Assembly (NCBI GenBank): GCA_021789695.1
Contig: JAJYJH010000002.1
Location: 1-64,000 of the forward strand
Direction of reading: 5' to 3'
DNA: 64,000 bases
From: a bacterium
Lineage (GTDB): Bacteria; Elusimicrobiota; Elusimicrobia; Elusimicrobiales; UBA9959
The notes under the pieces are model-generated. The model did not search any database. It was not told where the DNA came from and worked only from the letters and a program-made list of their open reading frames with translations. Below, in pieces: positions 36,785-45,565 of the stretch. Within the stretch, counting starts at the first letter, position 1, and every line of letters begins with the position of its first letter. Made by a program: the position numbers and the translations under genes.

Positions 36785-37267
36785 TCAGGACCTGTGGCCG
36801 TTCACCAGCACGCTGATGTGCCCGTTCTCTTCTAGGACAGCCGCGCGCACATGCAGCGGGTCGCTCACGCCGCTGTCGCGCAGGGCGGCCATCAGCGCGT
36901 CCATCGTGACCCGCTCCCTGTTCATGTTGGAGGAGAGGATCCTGCCGTCGTGTATCAGCAACACCGGCTCGCTTTCGAGCAGCCTGCGCAGCCTCTTGGA
37001 ACGGAAGCTAAGCAGGTTTATAAGCCAGTTGATAACAAGTATGGCCACGGCCCCCACAAGGCCGCCGCCTATGGAGTTGTCGTTGCCGATAACGGCGTTC
37101 TGCACCACGTTGGCGATGATGAGAAGGAACACGAGGTCGGAAGGGGTCATCTGCGCCACCTGTCGTTTGGCGAAGATGCGGACGCTCAGGTACAGAAAAA
37201 TGTAGATGATGGCCGACCGCAGCAGTTTCTCGCTGATCGACACATCCGGAACGAACAGGTGCCACAT
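36785..37267 (-). CDS. DUF421/YetF-like membrane protein
   Basis: This 160-residue protein has three membrane helices in the N-terminal half (LLRSAIIYIFLYLSVRIFAK, SDLVFLLIIANVVQNAVIG, GLVGAVAILVINWLINLL) and a C-terminal soluble alpha-beta domain (LLESEPVLLIHDGRILSSNM, VTMDALMAALRDSGVSD, VRAAVLEENGHISVLV). FAKRQVAQMTPSD and the GN-NSI motif are characteristic of DUF421 proteins. The ATG at 37267 follows GGAAGGAGG, a strong ribosome site. The family includes YetF and spore-associated paralogues; its molecular role is not established. Confidence 0.9.
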   Translation of the reverse strand: MWHLFVPDVSISEKLLRSAIIYIFLYLSVRIFAKRQVAQMTPSDLVFLLIIANVVQNAVIGNDNSIGGGLVGAVAILVINWLINLLSFRSKRLRRLLESEPVLLIHDGRILSSNMNRERVTMDALMAALRDSGVSDPLHVRAAVLEENGHISVLVNGHRS

Positions 37268-37404
37268 ACCGCCTCCTTCCGGCCGGCGCAAGACCGGATG
37301 GTACATTCTAACAAAAAGACGCCCGTTGCGGAGCCGCCGCCCCGAAGCGCTAATTTTGTACGATTATACAGGGCCGGCGTTACCTGAGCGGCCTGGAATA
37401 CGGG

Positions 37405-37698
37405 ATGGACCAGCCACAAAAACCCCAAGACCACGGCGGCGGCCTGAGCAGAAGGACAGCGCGCTTGCTGCTTATACTGTGCTCCGGAGCGGTCCTTTTC
37501 TTCCTCGGCGCCCGCTCCTCAGGCTACAGCGTGAAATACATCCTGCTGCGCGTCCCTGTCATTTTCGTCCCTATCGCGGCGTACCTGCTGCTCAACGAAC
37601 TTATGCGCCGAAACCTACTGAGAAGCGCCGCCCCGGCGCGCCGGGACGAAAAGCCCGGCACGGACTCCGGGAAACCACAGGCCGGGGGCCCGCGCTGA
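37405..37698 (+). CDS. Small two-TM membrane protein
   Basis: This 97-residue protein has two predicted membrane helices (LLLILCSGAVLFFLGA, about residues 20-36, and YILLRVPVIFVPIAAYLLL, about 44-63), flanked by polar, arginine- and proline-rich ends. A short loop (RSSGYSVK) joins the helices. No family is recognised. It diverges from the DUF421 gene with a 137-bp spacer carrying AT-rich promoter-like sequence. Confidence 0.55.
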   Translation: MDQPQKPQDHGGGLSRRTARLLLILCSGAVLFFLGARSSGYSVKYILLRVPVIFVPIAAYLLLNELMRRNLLRSAAPARRDEKPGTDSGKPQAGGPR

Positions 37699-37991
37699 AA
37701 TTCATCGTTCCGCGCGCCGTCCGGCCAAGAGGCCGCCGCAGCCGGCTGACGCAGATACGCGGCTAAGGGGACTGCTCCACGGCAGACAGGCCCCGGACCT
37801 CAGAGAGCAGGCGCCGCCGCGGCGCCACTTTCCCGGCGTGATTGACCAGGGCCTTCCTGAAGGAGAAGTTTATCTCCAGCGGGCCGGGCCGGAATGCCGC
37901 GGCCTAGCGCGGGCTCACGCGTTAGACCGGGAAGAACGCGGCCGGCCATGCGGGGCCGGCCTTAGCTATGTGGTTACGTCCAGGCTCCGCC
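37699..37991. other. Intergenic region, convergent, no intact gene
   Basis: This region lies between a rightward small membrane protein gene and the leftward chagasin-like gene. A GGCCGGCC repeat pair (near 37940-37965) can form a hairpin and may terminate transcription. A minus-strand frame near 37767-37905 encodes LEINFSFRKALVNHAGKVAP with an upstream stop and no start, perhaps an old gene end. Confidence 0.35.
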
Positions 37992-38453
37992 CTACCGGGC
38001 GTCCGGGGCGGAGATGTTCACCGTCACGAAAAAAGAATCCACTGCCTGGCCGGGGTTTTCCCAGGAGCGCCTCAGCCGCAGAAGCAGTTTTACCGACCCA
38101 GGCGCTTTAGCCGAGAATGTCAGTTCCCTGAGACCTCCGGCGCCTACGACACCGCCGCCCTGCCGGGCCGGCACATATTCATCCTTTACCGCGCTCAGGT
38201 ACTGCGACGTATCCCCCGTCTGCTCCCAGCGATAGCCGGTGGTCGGGTTCTCCGGCAGCGATACCAGGAAGGTCTCCCCGACTTTCAAAGCCAGTTGCCT
38301 GGCGTCGTCGTTCTTAGTTACCGTCAGCATCGGCTCTCCTTTGGCGGCGGGAACCGCCGCGGGCGCCTGGCGGGGCCGGAGGCCCCCGCAAGCCGACAGC
38401 GCGGCCCCCAGCAGAAGCGGCGTCCCGCAAATTATCCAGAAGGACCTTTTCAT
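37992..38453 (-). CDS. Chagasin-type cysteine protease inhibitor lipoprotein
   Basis: This 153-residue lipoprotein has a signal peptide and lipobox (LLGAALSAC, cysteine about residue 22). The mature part is one chagasin (I42) domain: LKVGETFLVSLPENPTTGYR (first loop NPTTGY), GVVGAGGLRELTF (second loop with GxGG) and LRRSWENP (third loop, RPW in typical members, here RSWEN). Such proteins inhibit papain-like cysteine proteases by pushing three loops into the active site. The C39/NlpC protein at 52808 is a cysteine peptidase in the same window, but it is not a papain-type target. Confidence 0.85.
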   Translation of the reverse strand: MKRSFWIICGTPLLLGAALSACGGLRPRQAPAAVPAAKGEPMLTVTKNDDARQLALKVGETFLVSLPENPTTGYRWEQTGDTSQYLSAVKDEYVPARQGGGVVGAGGLRELTFSAKAPGSVKLLLRLRRSWENPGQAVDSFFVTVNISAPDAR

Positions 38454-38656
38454 AGTTTTTCTCCTAACACCTCCCGTCGCACCGGAAGGTCCGTATTAGA
38501 CTATACCAAACAAAAAGGCCCGGGAGGAACGCCGGGGGCGCGGGAGAGAGTAGCCGTTCGAGCGGGGGAACTTCCCTGGCCGCGGCGGAAGAGACGGCCA
38601 AAGGCGCCGCTTCCAGCGGAATGGCATTTCTTTGTATTATTAACCAGGAGCGGAGC

Positions 38657-38689
38657 CTGCGCGTTTTTAAGGACACTGAAAACGCGCAG
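38657..38689. promoter_or_regulatory. Perfect 11-bp inverted repeat upstream of the OPT gene
   Basis: CTGCGCGTTTT (38657-38667) and AAAACGCGCAG (38679-38689) are perfect inverted repeats around an 11-nt loop. The site ends 43 bp before the OPT start codon. It is followed by AATTATTTAC rather than a T-run, so an operator or a leader hairpin is more likely than a terminator. Confidence 0.55.
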
Positions 38690-38732
38690 CCAGAATTATT
38701 TACTCGCGCGGTTAAGGACCGGAGATAAAAAG

Positions 38733-40616
38733 ATGAAAGAACTCAACTGGCGTCTGCTGCTGCTGGGCGGGGTGTTGTGCGCCGTGGCGGCCGCAGCGAC
38801 CCCCTACGTTACGCTGAAGCTCGGACAGAGCGTTGACCTGACGATGGGCGGCATGTTCCTGGCCGCCGCGCTGCTGGGCAAGCGCATGCAGGGCCAGGAA
38901 CTGGCCATAGAGCTCAACATCATCCAGGCCATGATCGGCCTGGTCTCCAGCATCGCCTTCATGGTCGTGATCCTCGCCGCGTTCTACTATATCCAGAACG
39001 TTTTCGGCCGGAACATCGGCTTCAATCTGACGACCTGGCAGATGTTCATCTGGCTGTTCATTTCGGCCAACCTCGGCGTGTTCATGGGGGTTTTTCCGAG
39101 GAGTTCCATCCTGAAGGACCACTCCATCCCCTGGCCCGGCAGCAAGGCGACGCTTAGCGTGGCGCAGACGCTGACCGACCCAAAGGCCTCCGTCTCCACC
39201 AAGCGCCGCCGCGACGTGCTGCTGATCAGCACCGGAGTGGCAGGCTTCCTCACCTTCCTGCGCGACGGCCTCGGAGTACTTCAGCCCATAGTCGCCAATC
39301 CCGCCCTGGACATAGCGCTAGGCCCAGAGTTCGCCGCCTTCGGCATAGGTATGCTGGTGCCGCTCTCCGTAGGCCTCTCCTCCCTGTTCGGCACCTGGAT
39401 AGTGGCCGCCTTCGGCGAGACCGTGGCCAAATATTCCGCCCTCTCCGGAGTGGCGCAGGCGAATTTCTCCAACTGCCTCAGCACGCTCAACTCGGTCGGC
39501 GCCCTCGCCGGCGCGCCGAAGGAGCAGGCGATGAGCTTCCTCGCCTCCTCCTGCGGCCAAGCCTCCGAGTACCTGGGCGCCGCCTCGCATTTTAAGTACG
39601 TGGTACAGTGGATGATGTGGCCCGCCACGGCCATGATGATAGCCGCCGCGCTGACCAGCGTAATCATCCCTATCATCCAGCACTTCCTGCACAAGGACAA
39701 GGACGAGGGCAAGTTCGAGAAGCACGAGTTCAAGTCGCTGGCCGACGAGGAGATACCACTCTGGTGGACCGCCACCGGCATCACCGTCTGCGTGACGCTG
39801 ACCGTCTGGCTGACCAGCAAGTGGTTCAACATGCCATGGGAAGAGGTATTGCTGGCCGTGGCGATACAGCCGCTGCTGATAGTCGCCGGCCTGCGCGTGC
39901 TGGGCATTACCGGCTCCGGCCCGGTCTCGCTGATGGCCAACGCCACCCAGTTCCTGTTCGGCCTGCTGTGGCCCGCGCAGATCCGTTCCAACCTGACCGC
40001 GGCCTACGTCAGCGCCAACCCGCAGGCCACGTCGGAGAACGTCGTGCCGTCCTTCTGGGTGGCGCAGCGCCTGGGCGGCAAGTTCAAAACGCTGATTCTG
40101 GCGCAGCTTATCGTGATCCCGATAGGCGCCATCCTGACGCCGTTCATGTTCACGATGCTGGAGAAAACCTACGGCATAGGTTTGAACCCCGGCCAGCTGG
40201 CCGCGCCCACCGGCCTCAAGATAGCCACGCTGGCCATCGTGATGGAGAAGGGGCTCTCCTACCTGCCGCACGGCGCGCTGACGGCCTCCGCCGTAGCCAT
40301 AATCATAGGCATCCTCTGCGAGGTCCTGCTGGCTTTCAAGAAGACCGACGAGAAGGGCCACGAGGTCAGCCGCTTCTGGTTCGTACCGATACCGGCTGCC
40401 GTGGGCTTCGCGCTGATCCTGCCGGCCTCGCTGAACATCGGCACGGCCATCGGCAGCGTGATCTCGGCCGTCTGGAACAAGTTCTCGCCCGACGAGGGCG
40501 GCTCGTTCGACCTGTACGCCACCCCGCTGGCTTCCGGCCTGGTGGCCGGCGAGGCCATAATCGGCTCGATACTGATGCCGGCCCTGGCCGCGGCCATGCA
40601 ATTCTTCAACCACTGA
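38733..40616 (+). CDS. OPT-family oligopeptide/metal transporter
   Basis: This 627-residue membrane protein has about 14-16 predicted helices and the features of the OPT family: YVTLKLGQSVDLTMGGMFLA at the N-terminus, VFPRSSILKDHSIPWPGSKA (the NPG-like/IPWP segment), FCS-like SSCGQASEYLGAA, and LPASLNIGTAIGSVISAVW near the end. OPT members move oligopeptides or metal-chelate complexes with protons. The ATG at 38733 follows GGAGATAAAAAG; the frame is open far upstream but that part is not coding. A perfect inverted repeat at 38657-38689 suggests regulation. Confidence 0.9.
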   Translation: MKELNWRLLLLGGVLCAVAAAATPYVTLKLGQSVDLTMGGMFLAAALLGKRMQGQELAIELNIIQAMIGLVSSIAFMVVILAAFYYIQNVFGRNIGFNLTTWQMFIWLFISANLGVFMGVFPRSSILKDHSIPWPGSKATLSVAQTLTDPKASVSTKRRRDVLLISTGVAGFLTFLRDGLGVLQPIVANPALDIALGPEFAAFGIGMLVPLSVGLSSLFGTWIVAAFGETVAKYSALSGVAQANFSNCLSTLNSVGALAGAPKEQAMSFLASSCGQASEYLGAASHFKYVVQWMMWPATAMMIAAALTSVIIPIIQHFLHKDKDEGKFEKHEFKSLADEEIPLWWTATGITVCVTLTVWLTSKWFNMPWEEVLLAVAIQPLLIVAGLRVLGITGSGPVSLMANATQFLFGLLWPAQIRSNLTAAYVSANPQATSENVVPSFWVAQRLGGKFKTLILAQLIVIPIGAILTPFMFTMLEKTYGIGLNPGQLAAPTGLKIATLAIVMEKGLSYLPHGALTASAVAIIIGILCEVLLAFKKTDEKGHEVSRFWFVPIPAAVGFALILPASLNIGTAIGSVISAVWNKFSPDEGGSFDLYATPLASGLVAGEAIIGSILMPALAAAMQFFNH

Positions 40617-40690
40617 CGCTGGCCGCAGTATAACCGCGCGCCCCGGGCAGCAAAGTCTAGAGCGGGAGAACCGCCCGGTTCCGCGCGGAG

Positions 40691-41405
40691 TTGCGGCGTC
40701 TGCGCGGTATCCTCGCGCGCGAGCGTAAGTAGCACCGCGGCAGGATAGCCCTCTTCTACAAGGCCATCTCTACCAACGACCTCCGCCAGGTGGGCGAGGA
40801 TATGTACCGCCACTTCTTCCGGGAATTCGGCGTTTGCCGCGGCGACATCGCAATCCCAGCGGATTGCGACGAACGCGCCTTCTACGACGTCACCGGCCCG
40901 GATCCCAAGGCGCCGCTCCCCTCCGAGGCCGGGTTGCAGAAGCTGTCCGAAAAACACAGGGGATACCTCAACAGCCGAGTAGCAGATCTTCATCGGGTAT
41001 ATCCGCGGCGAGGAGGCCGAAATGAGAGCATCCGGCCTGGTGGAGAAAAGCCTGCTGGAATGTATGCTCGCCAGGAAGCCGCGGATAGTCAACTACGTCT
41101 TCGCCAACTTGACGCCGGCGGAGCAGAAGAAGGCCCGGACCCGGAAGACCAGGGCCTGGGTGAATCTGGCGGTGCTGCATCCCGACAACGGCAAACTGAT
41201 GGCCAGGACGAACATATCCTTCGGGACCAGGAAGAAGTGCACCGCCGCGCGGCTGGCCGACGAGCTGGGACCGTTAGAGAACCCGTTGCGGCGCCGCATC
41301 CTGCACACCGGAGATTTCAGGCGCGTGAAGTACCTCTCGGAGTGCGACAACCGCTGCTCCCGCCTGGCCCCCGCCGGCGCGGTAAGAACTAAAAGATCCG
41401 CTTAA
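40691..41405 (+). pseudogene. Decayed gene of unknown family
   Basis: A coding-like stretch is broken twice. The first segment (LRRLRGILARERK) meets an in-frame TAG at 40730, then continues as RIALFYKAISTNDL through FFREFGVCRGDIAIP and HRGYLNS to about 40975. The rest continues in another frame from QIFIGYIRGEEAE through LLECMLARKPRIVNYVFANL to GDFRRVKYLSECDN and a stop at 41405. Together they would encode about 240 residues. I do not recognise the family. The second segment alone (from an ATG at 41022) could still make a 127-residue protein. The 3' end overlaps the end of the phosphatase gene on the other strand by 4 bp. Confidence 0.55.
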
Positions 41406-42097
41406 CGGCGGGGCTGCCCGGCGGAGGCGGCGCGCTGCTGGGCGTGCGCGACATAGCCCTGAAGGTAGGCAGTGATGTTCTCGAAGTGAGGATCGCTGTA
41501 GCCGAACTGCAAGGCTTCCGAGGCGGCCTGATCCACGCTCCAGCCCTGCACCGTCACGCGGTAGGCCGCCACCACGGCTCCGGTCCGGTCGTGACCGAGT
41601 TTGCAGTGCACGAGCACCGGCTGCTTCGACGGGTCATTGATCACCGCCAGCGCCTGGTCTATCTGGTCGTAAGAAGGGGACTGCTGAGTGCCCATCAGCA
41701 TCGGCGCGAATCCAATCCCGTCGTCCGAAGCCCACTGCGACTCGGCGGGATTATTGTCGTTGAGTTTAAGGATGGTCTTAATCCCGTAGCTCTTAAGCTG
41801 ATCCATACCGGCCTGCGTAGGCTGGCCAGAACGGTAAAGCGCGTCGCTGACCTTGGCGAAGTTGGGGAGCGGGGAGGCCTTGCGTGCCGCGGCGTCTCCG
41901 GCCGGGACCGGGGCGCGGACACCCGGAACGGCCGAGGCGCCGGCCGGCCCCATGGAAGCCGCCGAAAAGCCGTCCAGCACGGCTCCAGCCCTGAGGGTCT
42001 CCATTGTACACGCCGACGCCCTCGCAGGCCCGGCCATGAAAGCCCAGGCCGAGATCGCCGCCGCGGAGAATATCAATTTTAAAGTTCTGGCTATCAT
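41402..42097 (-). CDS. Secreted Siw14/DSP-type tyrosine phosphatase
   Basis: This 231-residue protein has a signal peptide (FSAAAISAWAFMAGPARA, cleavage near residue 28), an alanine/proline-rich linker and a phosphatase domain (about 78-220). Family motifs are PNFAKVSDALYRSGQP, YGIKTILKLND and the catalytic VHCKLGHDRTG (C165, R171 of CX5R). SPSYDQIDQAL and GYSDPHFENITAYL complete the fold. The ATG at 42097 has a GGAGGAG site. It is about 70% identical by eye in its catalytic domain to the phosphatase part of the protein at 48109, but lacks the HNH domain. A T8-ended hairpin lies directly before its ribosome site. Confidence 0.9.
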   Translation of the reverse strand: MIARTLKLIFSAAAISAWAFMAGPARASACTMETLRAGAVLDGFSAASMGPAGASAVPGVRAPVPAGDAAARKASPLPNFAKVSDALYRSGQPTQAGMDQLKSYGIKTILKLNDNNPAESQWASDDGIGFAPMLMGTQQSPSYDQIDQALAVINDPSKQPVLVHCKLGHDRTGAVVAAYRVTVQGWSVDQAASEALQFGYSDPHFENITAYLQGYVAHAQQRAASAGQPRR

Positions 42098-42110
42098 GGC
42101 TCCTCCGAAT

Positions 42111-42205
42111 AAAAAAAAGGGGAGCTGGCGCGACTGCCGCCGCTTCCCCTGGGAACGCCGGATTCCGGTCCGGCGGTGGATGCTCCCCGGCCTATTCCGG
42201 GGATT
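42111..42205 (-). promoter_or_regulatory. Structured 5' leader with terminator-like hairpin
   Basis: Read on the minus strand, the leader of the phosphatase gene holds three stem-loops in a row. CCCCGG/CCGGGG comes first (about 42184-42201), then AGCATCCACC, then CGCCGGA/TCCGGCG (about 42157-42176), and finally a long GC-rich hairpin ending TCCCC followed by eight T residues (to 42111). The T-run lies a few bases before the GGAGGAG ribosome site. This is the layout of a transcription attenuator or riboswitch. It does not match the cyclic di-GMP-I, fluoride, TPP or cobalamin consensus that I checked by eye. It could instead be the terminator of the MacB operon. Confidence 0.45.
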
Positions 42206-42303
42206 ACAAGGTCTGCGGCTATACTTTAGCTGACGAAGGTCAACCGGCCAAGGGCCGCAGGACCTACCAGCACGTAGGACTAAAGTCCCGGGCGGGGAAA
42301 AAG

Positions 42304-44277
42304 CTACTCGTACCTTAAAGCGGCAATGGGAGAAAACAGCGAAGCCTTGCGGGCCGGCCACAGGCCGAAAATTATCCCCGCTCCGGCAGAGAAGCCGAAG
42401 GACAGCAGGACGGCGGGCAATGTCACAGCGACCGCCCAGCCGGCGAAAATGGAAAGGGCTTCTGAAGCCAGCCAGCCCAGGGTTATCCCCGCCGCCCCTC
42501 CCATGACCGAAAGCAGCAGAGTCTCTATCAGGAACTGGGCCATTATGGCCCGCCTGGAGGCCCCCACCGCCTTTCGCAGGCCTATCTCGTGCGTGCGCTC
42601 GTTCACGGACACCAGCATTATGTTCATGATGCCTATGCCCCCGATGACCAGGGAAATAGCGGCTATGACCCCAAGCAGGAGGGACATAGTCCTGGCCGTC
42701 CCGGAGACGATGTTCTGGAACTCGGCGTTGTCGCGTATCCGGAAATCGTCGTCCTGGTAGGAGTTAAGGCGGCGGCGCTTGCGCATGAACTTCTCCAGCC
42801 TGTCCATGACCGCGGGGATGATCTCCGGAGAGGCGCACTGGATGGCCATCTCATGCAGATATTTCACTCCCAGGACCCTCGTCATGGCGGTATTGATGGG
42901 GACAAAGATGAGATTATCCTGGTCCCCGCCTCCCCCCCCGCCCCTGAGCGGCAGCACGCCTATCACCCGGAACGCAACCTTGTTTATCTTTATCGTCTGC
43001 TCCAGCGGGTTTTCATCCCCGAACAGGTCCTGCACCACTTCGGCCCCCAGCACGGCCACGCGTTCCCTGTCCCGGTTTTCCTCACTGGAGAAGAACCGGC
43101 CGTATTCAGGCCAGGAGTTGCGGATGGAGGCGTAATTGCTGGTGACGCCCTGCATCTCTACGATGGTGTTCCTGTTCCCGTGTATGGCCTGCACGTCTCC
43201 CTCGGCCTCGGGATACATATCGATTATGCCGGGAATGGATTTTCGGATGGCGGCGGCGTCATCAAGCGTCAGACGACTGTAAGAGGCGTTGCCGGTGCTG
43301 ACCCCGCGGAAATTCTGTGCGTGGGCAAACAACATGATTACGTTGGAGCCAAGACTGGCCAGCCTGGTCTTTATGGCTTCCTGAGCGCCGCGGCCCACGG
43401 CGAGCATGGTTATGACGGCGGCGACCCCGATCATGATGCCCAGCATCGAAAGCCCGCTGCGCATCTTGTTGGAGGCAACGCCTCTAAGCGCAGAAGCGGC
43501 GTACTCGGCCGCGCGGGCCAGGCGCGCCCCGGTCGTGACCGGGCCAGGCGCGCGGGGGAAATGCGCCGGGCTCCCAGCCCAGCCTTCCTGCGGCGCCGCG
43601 CGCCTCGCGTCGGAGACTATCTCCCCGTCCCTGAGCGTGATGACCCGGCCGGCATAGGCCGCGATGTCGGGTTCGTGCGTCACCATCACTATGGTCACGC
43701 CATCGCGATTGAGCTTCGTCAGCAGTCCCAGTATCCCCTCCGCCTGGTCGGAGGCCAGGTTGCCAGTGGGCTCGTCGGCGAAGATTACGCTGGGGTGGTT
43801 GACCAGCGCGCGGGCTATGGCGACGCGCTGCTGCTGCCCGCCGGAAAGCTGGTTAGGCCTGTGATCGCGCCTGTCTCCAAGGCCCACTTCCTCCAGCAGC
43901 TTGCCGGCGCGTTCGCGCCGAGAGAGGACGCCTGAGTAGATCATCGGCAGTTCCACGTTCTCCAGGGCAGGGGTCCTGGGCAGCAGGTTGAACATCTGGA
44001 AGACAAAGCCAAGCGTGTGCAGGCGGACCCGCGCGCCCTCGTCGTCGCTCATCGCGGTGACGTCCCGGCCCAGCAGCCTGTACGTTCCGCCGGTGGCCCT
44101 GTCCAGCAACCCCAGGATCTGCAGCAGCGTGGATTTTCCGGAACCGGAAGGGCCCATTATGGCCAGGAACTCCCCCGGCTCCACCGTGAGGTTTATCCCT
44201 TTAAGCGCCACGAGTTCCTCTCCGCCGACCGGATAGGAACGCGTTATGCCCTGCAGTTGTATCACCGGCGTATTCAA
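42304..44277 (-). CDS. MacB-type ABC transporter (ATPase-permease fusion)
   Basis: This 657-residue protein has an N-terminal ABC ATPase (about 1-225; [37 protein letters not shown]) and a C-terminal FtsX/MacB permease with a first membrane helix ([18 protein letters not shown]), a periplasmic MacB domain (about 300-520) and three further helices. [20 protein letters not shown] is the FtsX-type coupling loop. It probably starts with TTG at 44277, 6 nt after GGGGG and overlapping the TGA of the aminotransferase gene; a GTG four codons later is the alternative. MacB proteins drive export of lipoproteins, toxins or macrolides from the periplasm. No MacA partner is adjacent. Confidence 0.92.
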   Translation of the reverse strand: MNTPVIQLQGITRSYPVGGEELVALKGINLTVEPGEFLAIMGPSGSGKSTLLQILGLLDRATGGTYRLLGRDVTAMSDDEGARVRLHTLGFVFQMFNLLPRTPALENVELPMIYSGVLSRRERAGKLLEEVGLGDRRDHRPNQLSGGQQQRVAIARALVNHPSVIFADEPTGNLASDQAEGILGLLTKLNRDGVTIVMVTHEPDIAAYAGRVITLRDGEIVSDARRAAPQEGWAGSPAHFPRAPGPVTTGARLARAAEYAASALRGVASNKMRSGLSMLGIMIGVAAVITMLAVGRGAQEAIKTRLASLGSNVIMLFAHAQNFRGVSTGNASYSRLTLDDAAAIRKSIPGIIDMYPEAEGDVQAIHGNRNTIVEMQGVTSNYASIRNSWPEYGRFFSSEENRDRERVAVLGAEVVQDLFGDENPLEQTIKINKVAFRVIGVLPLRGGGGGGDQDNLIFVPINTAMTRVLGVKYLHEMAIQCASPEIIPAVMDRLEKFMRKRRRLNSYQDDDFRIRDNAEFQNIVSGTARTMSLLLGVIAAISLVIGGIGIMNIMLVSVNERTHEIGLRKAVGASRRAIMAQFLIETLLLSVMGGAAGITLGWLASEALSIFAGWAVAVTLPAVLLSFGFSAGAGIIFGLWPARKASLFSPIAALRYE

Positions 44278-45455
44278 ACGCGGCCCCCGCGGAAATCGGC
44301 AAGCGCGCAGACCAGCGCGTCCATGTCGGCGCGGGTGTTGTAGGCCTGCACGGAGACGCGCACGAAGCGCCTGTCGCCAAAGCCGGTCACCGGCACCTCT
44401 ATACGCCGCGCGCGGAACAGCCATTTAGAGAGTTTTTCCGCGCCCGCGGCCGGCACCGGGATGGCCAGCATCTGCAATTGTCCCTCGCCGGTTACAGGGG
44501 CCAGGCCGTTGTCCGCCAGCACGCGGCTCTGCGTCAGCGCGGCCAGTTCGCGGCAGGTCTTCTGCCGCCCGGCCCAGCCGTACTTTCGCCTGAAGCCTAT
44601 CGCGGCGGGCACCGCCAGAAAAGGCGCTATATCGCGCGTGCCCTGCCACTGGTGCCGGCGTTCGAAGACTCCGGTGCCGGCGTAGGCCTCTTGGTCGGCG
44701 TTGGCGGCCGTGCGCTCGCTGTAGCCCCAGCTGGTCACCAGCCCCTCCACCAGCCCCTGAGCCGCACCTCGGGCGTAGAAGAAGGCGCTGCCCTTGGGCG
44801 CCATAAGCCACTTGTGGCAATTGCCCACGTAGAAGTCCGCGCCCAGACGGCGCAGGTCCAGGTCTATCTGGCCGGGGACGTGGGCCCCGTCCACGAAGGT
44901 CAGGATGCCGGCCTTGCGGGCCCTGGCGCACAACTCCGCGGCAGGGAAGAGCAGCGCCGTGGCCGACGTGATGTGGCTGAAGAAGATCAGCCGGGTGCGC
45001 GTCGTCACCTTCTCCCACACGCGGTCTGCGAACTCCGCCGGCTCGAAAGGCAACGGCACGGACGCCTTCACATAACCGGCCCCGCGGGCCGCGCAGGCCA
45101 GCCGCCAGGCGTTGTCGCAGGCCCCATACTCATGATCGGTGGAGAGCACCTCTTCTCCGGGCTTGAGCGCCAGCGACTTGGCCACCGCGTTGACGCCCGT
45201 GGTGGAATTGGTGGTGAAAACCAGGTCCCGCGGCCCGGCGCCCAGAAAAGCCGCCAGTTCGGAACGCGCGTTCCAGAGCAATTCCCCGGAGCGGCGGCCC
45301 AGAAACTCCACGGGATTGCGTTCCAGTTCCAGCTGCCAGCGCTGATAATCACGGAAAACCTCGCGCGGGCAGGCGCCGAAGGAGCCGTGGTTCAGGAAGA
45401 TCACGTCGGGCGACAGCAGGAACAGGCGCCGTATGCGCGAGGCGGAAAGGGGCAT
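44274..45455 (-). CDS. Class V aminotransferase (isopenicillin N epimerase-like)
   Basis: This 393-residue PLP enzyme has LNHGSFGACPREVFRDYQRW, VFTTNSTTGVNAVAKSL, the cofactor region STDHEYGACDNAW, FVDGAHVPGQIDLDL and the PLP lysine in GNCHKWLMAPKGSAF. The layout matches the isopenicillin N epimerase-like branch of class V aminotransferases, not IscS, since the catalytic cysteine loop is absent. The substrate is unknown. TAAGAT lies 6 nt before the ATG and no ribosome site is seen, so the mRNA may be leaderless. The TGA overlaps the start of the MacB gene, so an ABC exporter is co-translated. Confidence 0.88.
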   Translation of the reverse strand: MPLSASRIRRLFLLSPDVIFLNHGSFGACPREVFRDYQRWQLELERNPVEFLGRRSGELLWNARSELAAFLGAGPRDLVFTTNSTTGVNAVAKSLALKPGEEVLSTDHEYGACDNAWRLACAARGAGYVKASVPLPFEPAEFADRVWEKVTTRTRLIFFSHITSATALLFPAAELCARARKAGILTFVDGAHVPGQIDLDLRRLGADFYVGNCHKWLMAPKGSAFFYARGAAQGLVEGLVTSWGYSERTAANADQEAYAGTGVFERRHQWQGTRDIAPFLAVPAAIGFRRKYGWAGRQKTCRELAALTQSRVLADNGLAPVTGEGQLQMLAIPVPAAGAEKLSKWLFRARRIEVPVTGFGDRRFVRVSVQAYNTRADMDALVCALADFRGGRV

Positions 45456-45565
45456 GCGGATATCTTACCAATTCCGCGCAAAGCGCGTAACCTGGAGGGC
45501 AGGCCCCGCGCGCGCCGTTGTCCCCGACGGCCGCAACTATGATATCATTAATCCCAGGACCAGCC

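Noticed and set aside
37968-38732. Upstream extension of the OPT reading frame, with about 255 extra codons
   Set aside because: The extension covers the chagasin-like gene on the other strand and lacks transporter sequence; the ATG at 38733 has a good GGAG site.
38733-40613. Long minus-strand open frames opposite the OPT transporter gene
   Set aside because: They have low-complexity composition with no family match, and the transporter is clear on the plus strand.
42098-42303. Cyclic di-GMP-I riboswitch before the phosphatase gene
   Set aside because: The conserved CAGGGCAAAC and GACGCAAAGCC segments are absent; only the terminator layout is riboswitch-like.
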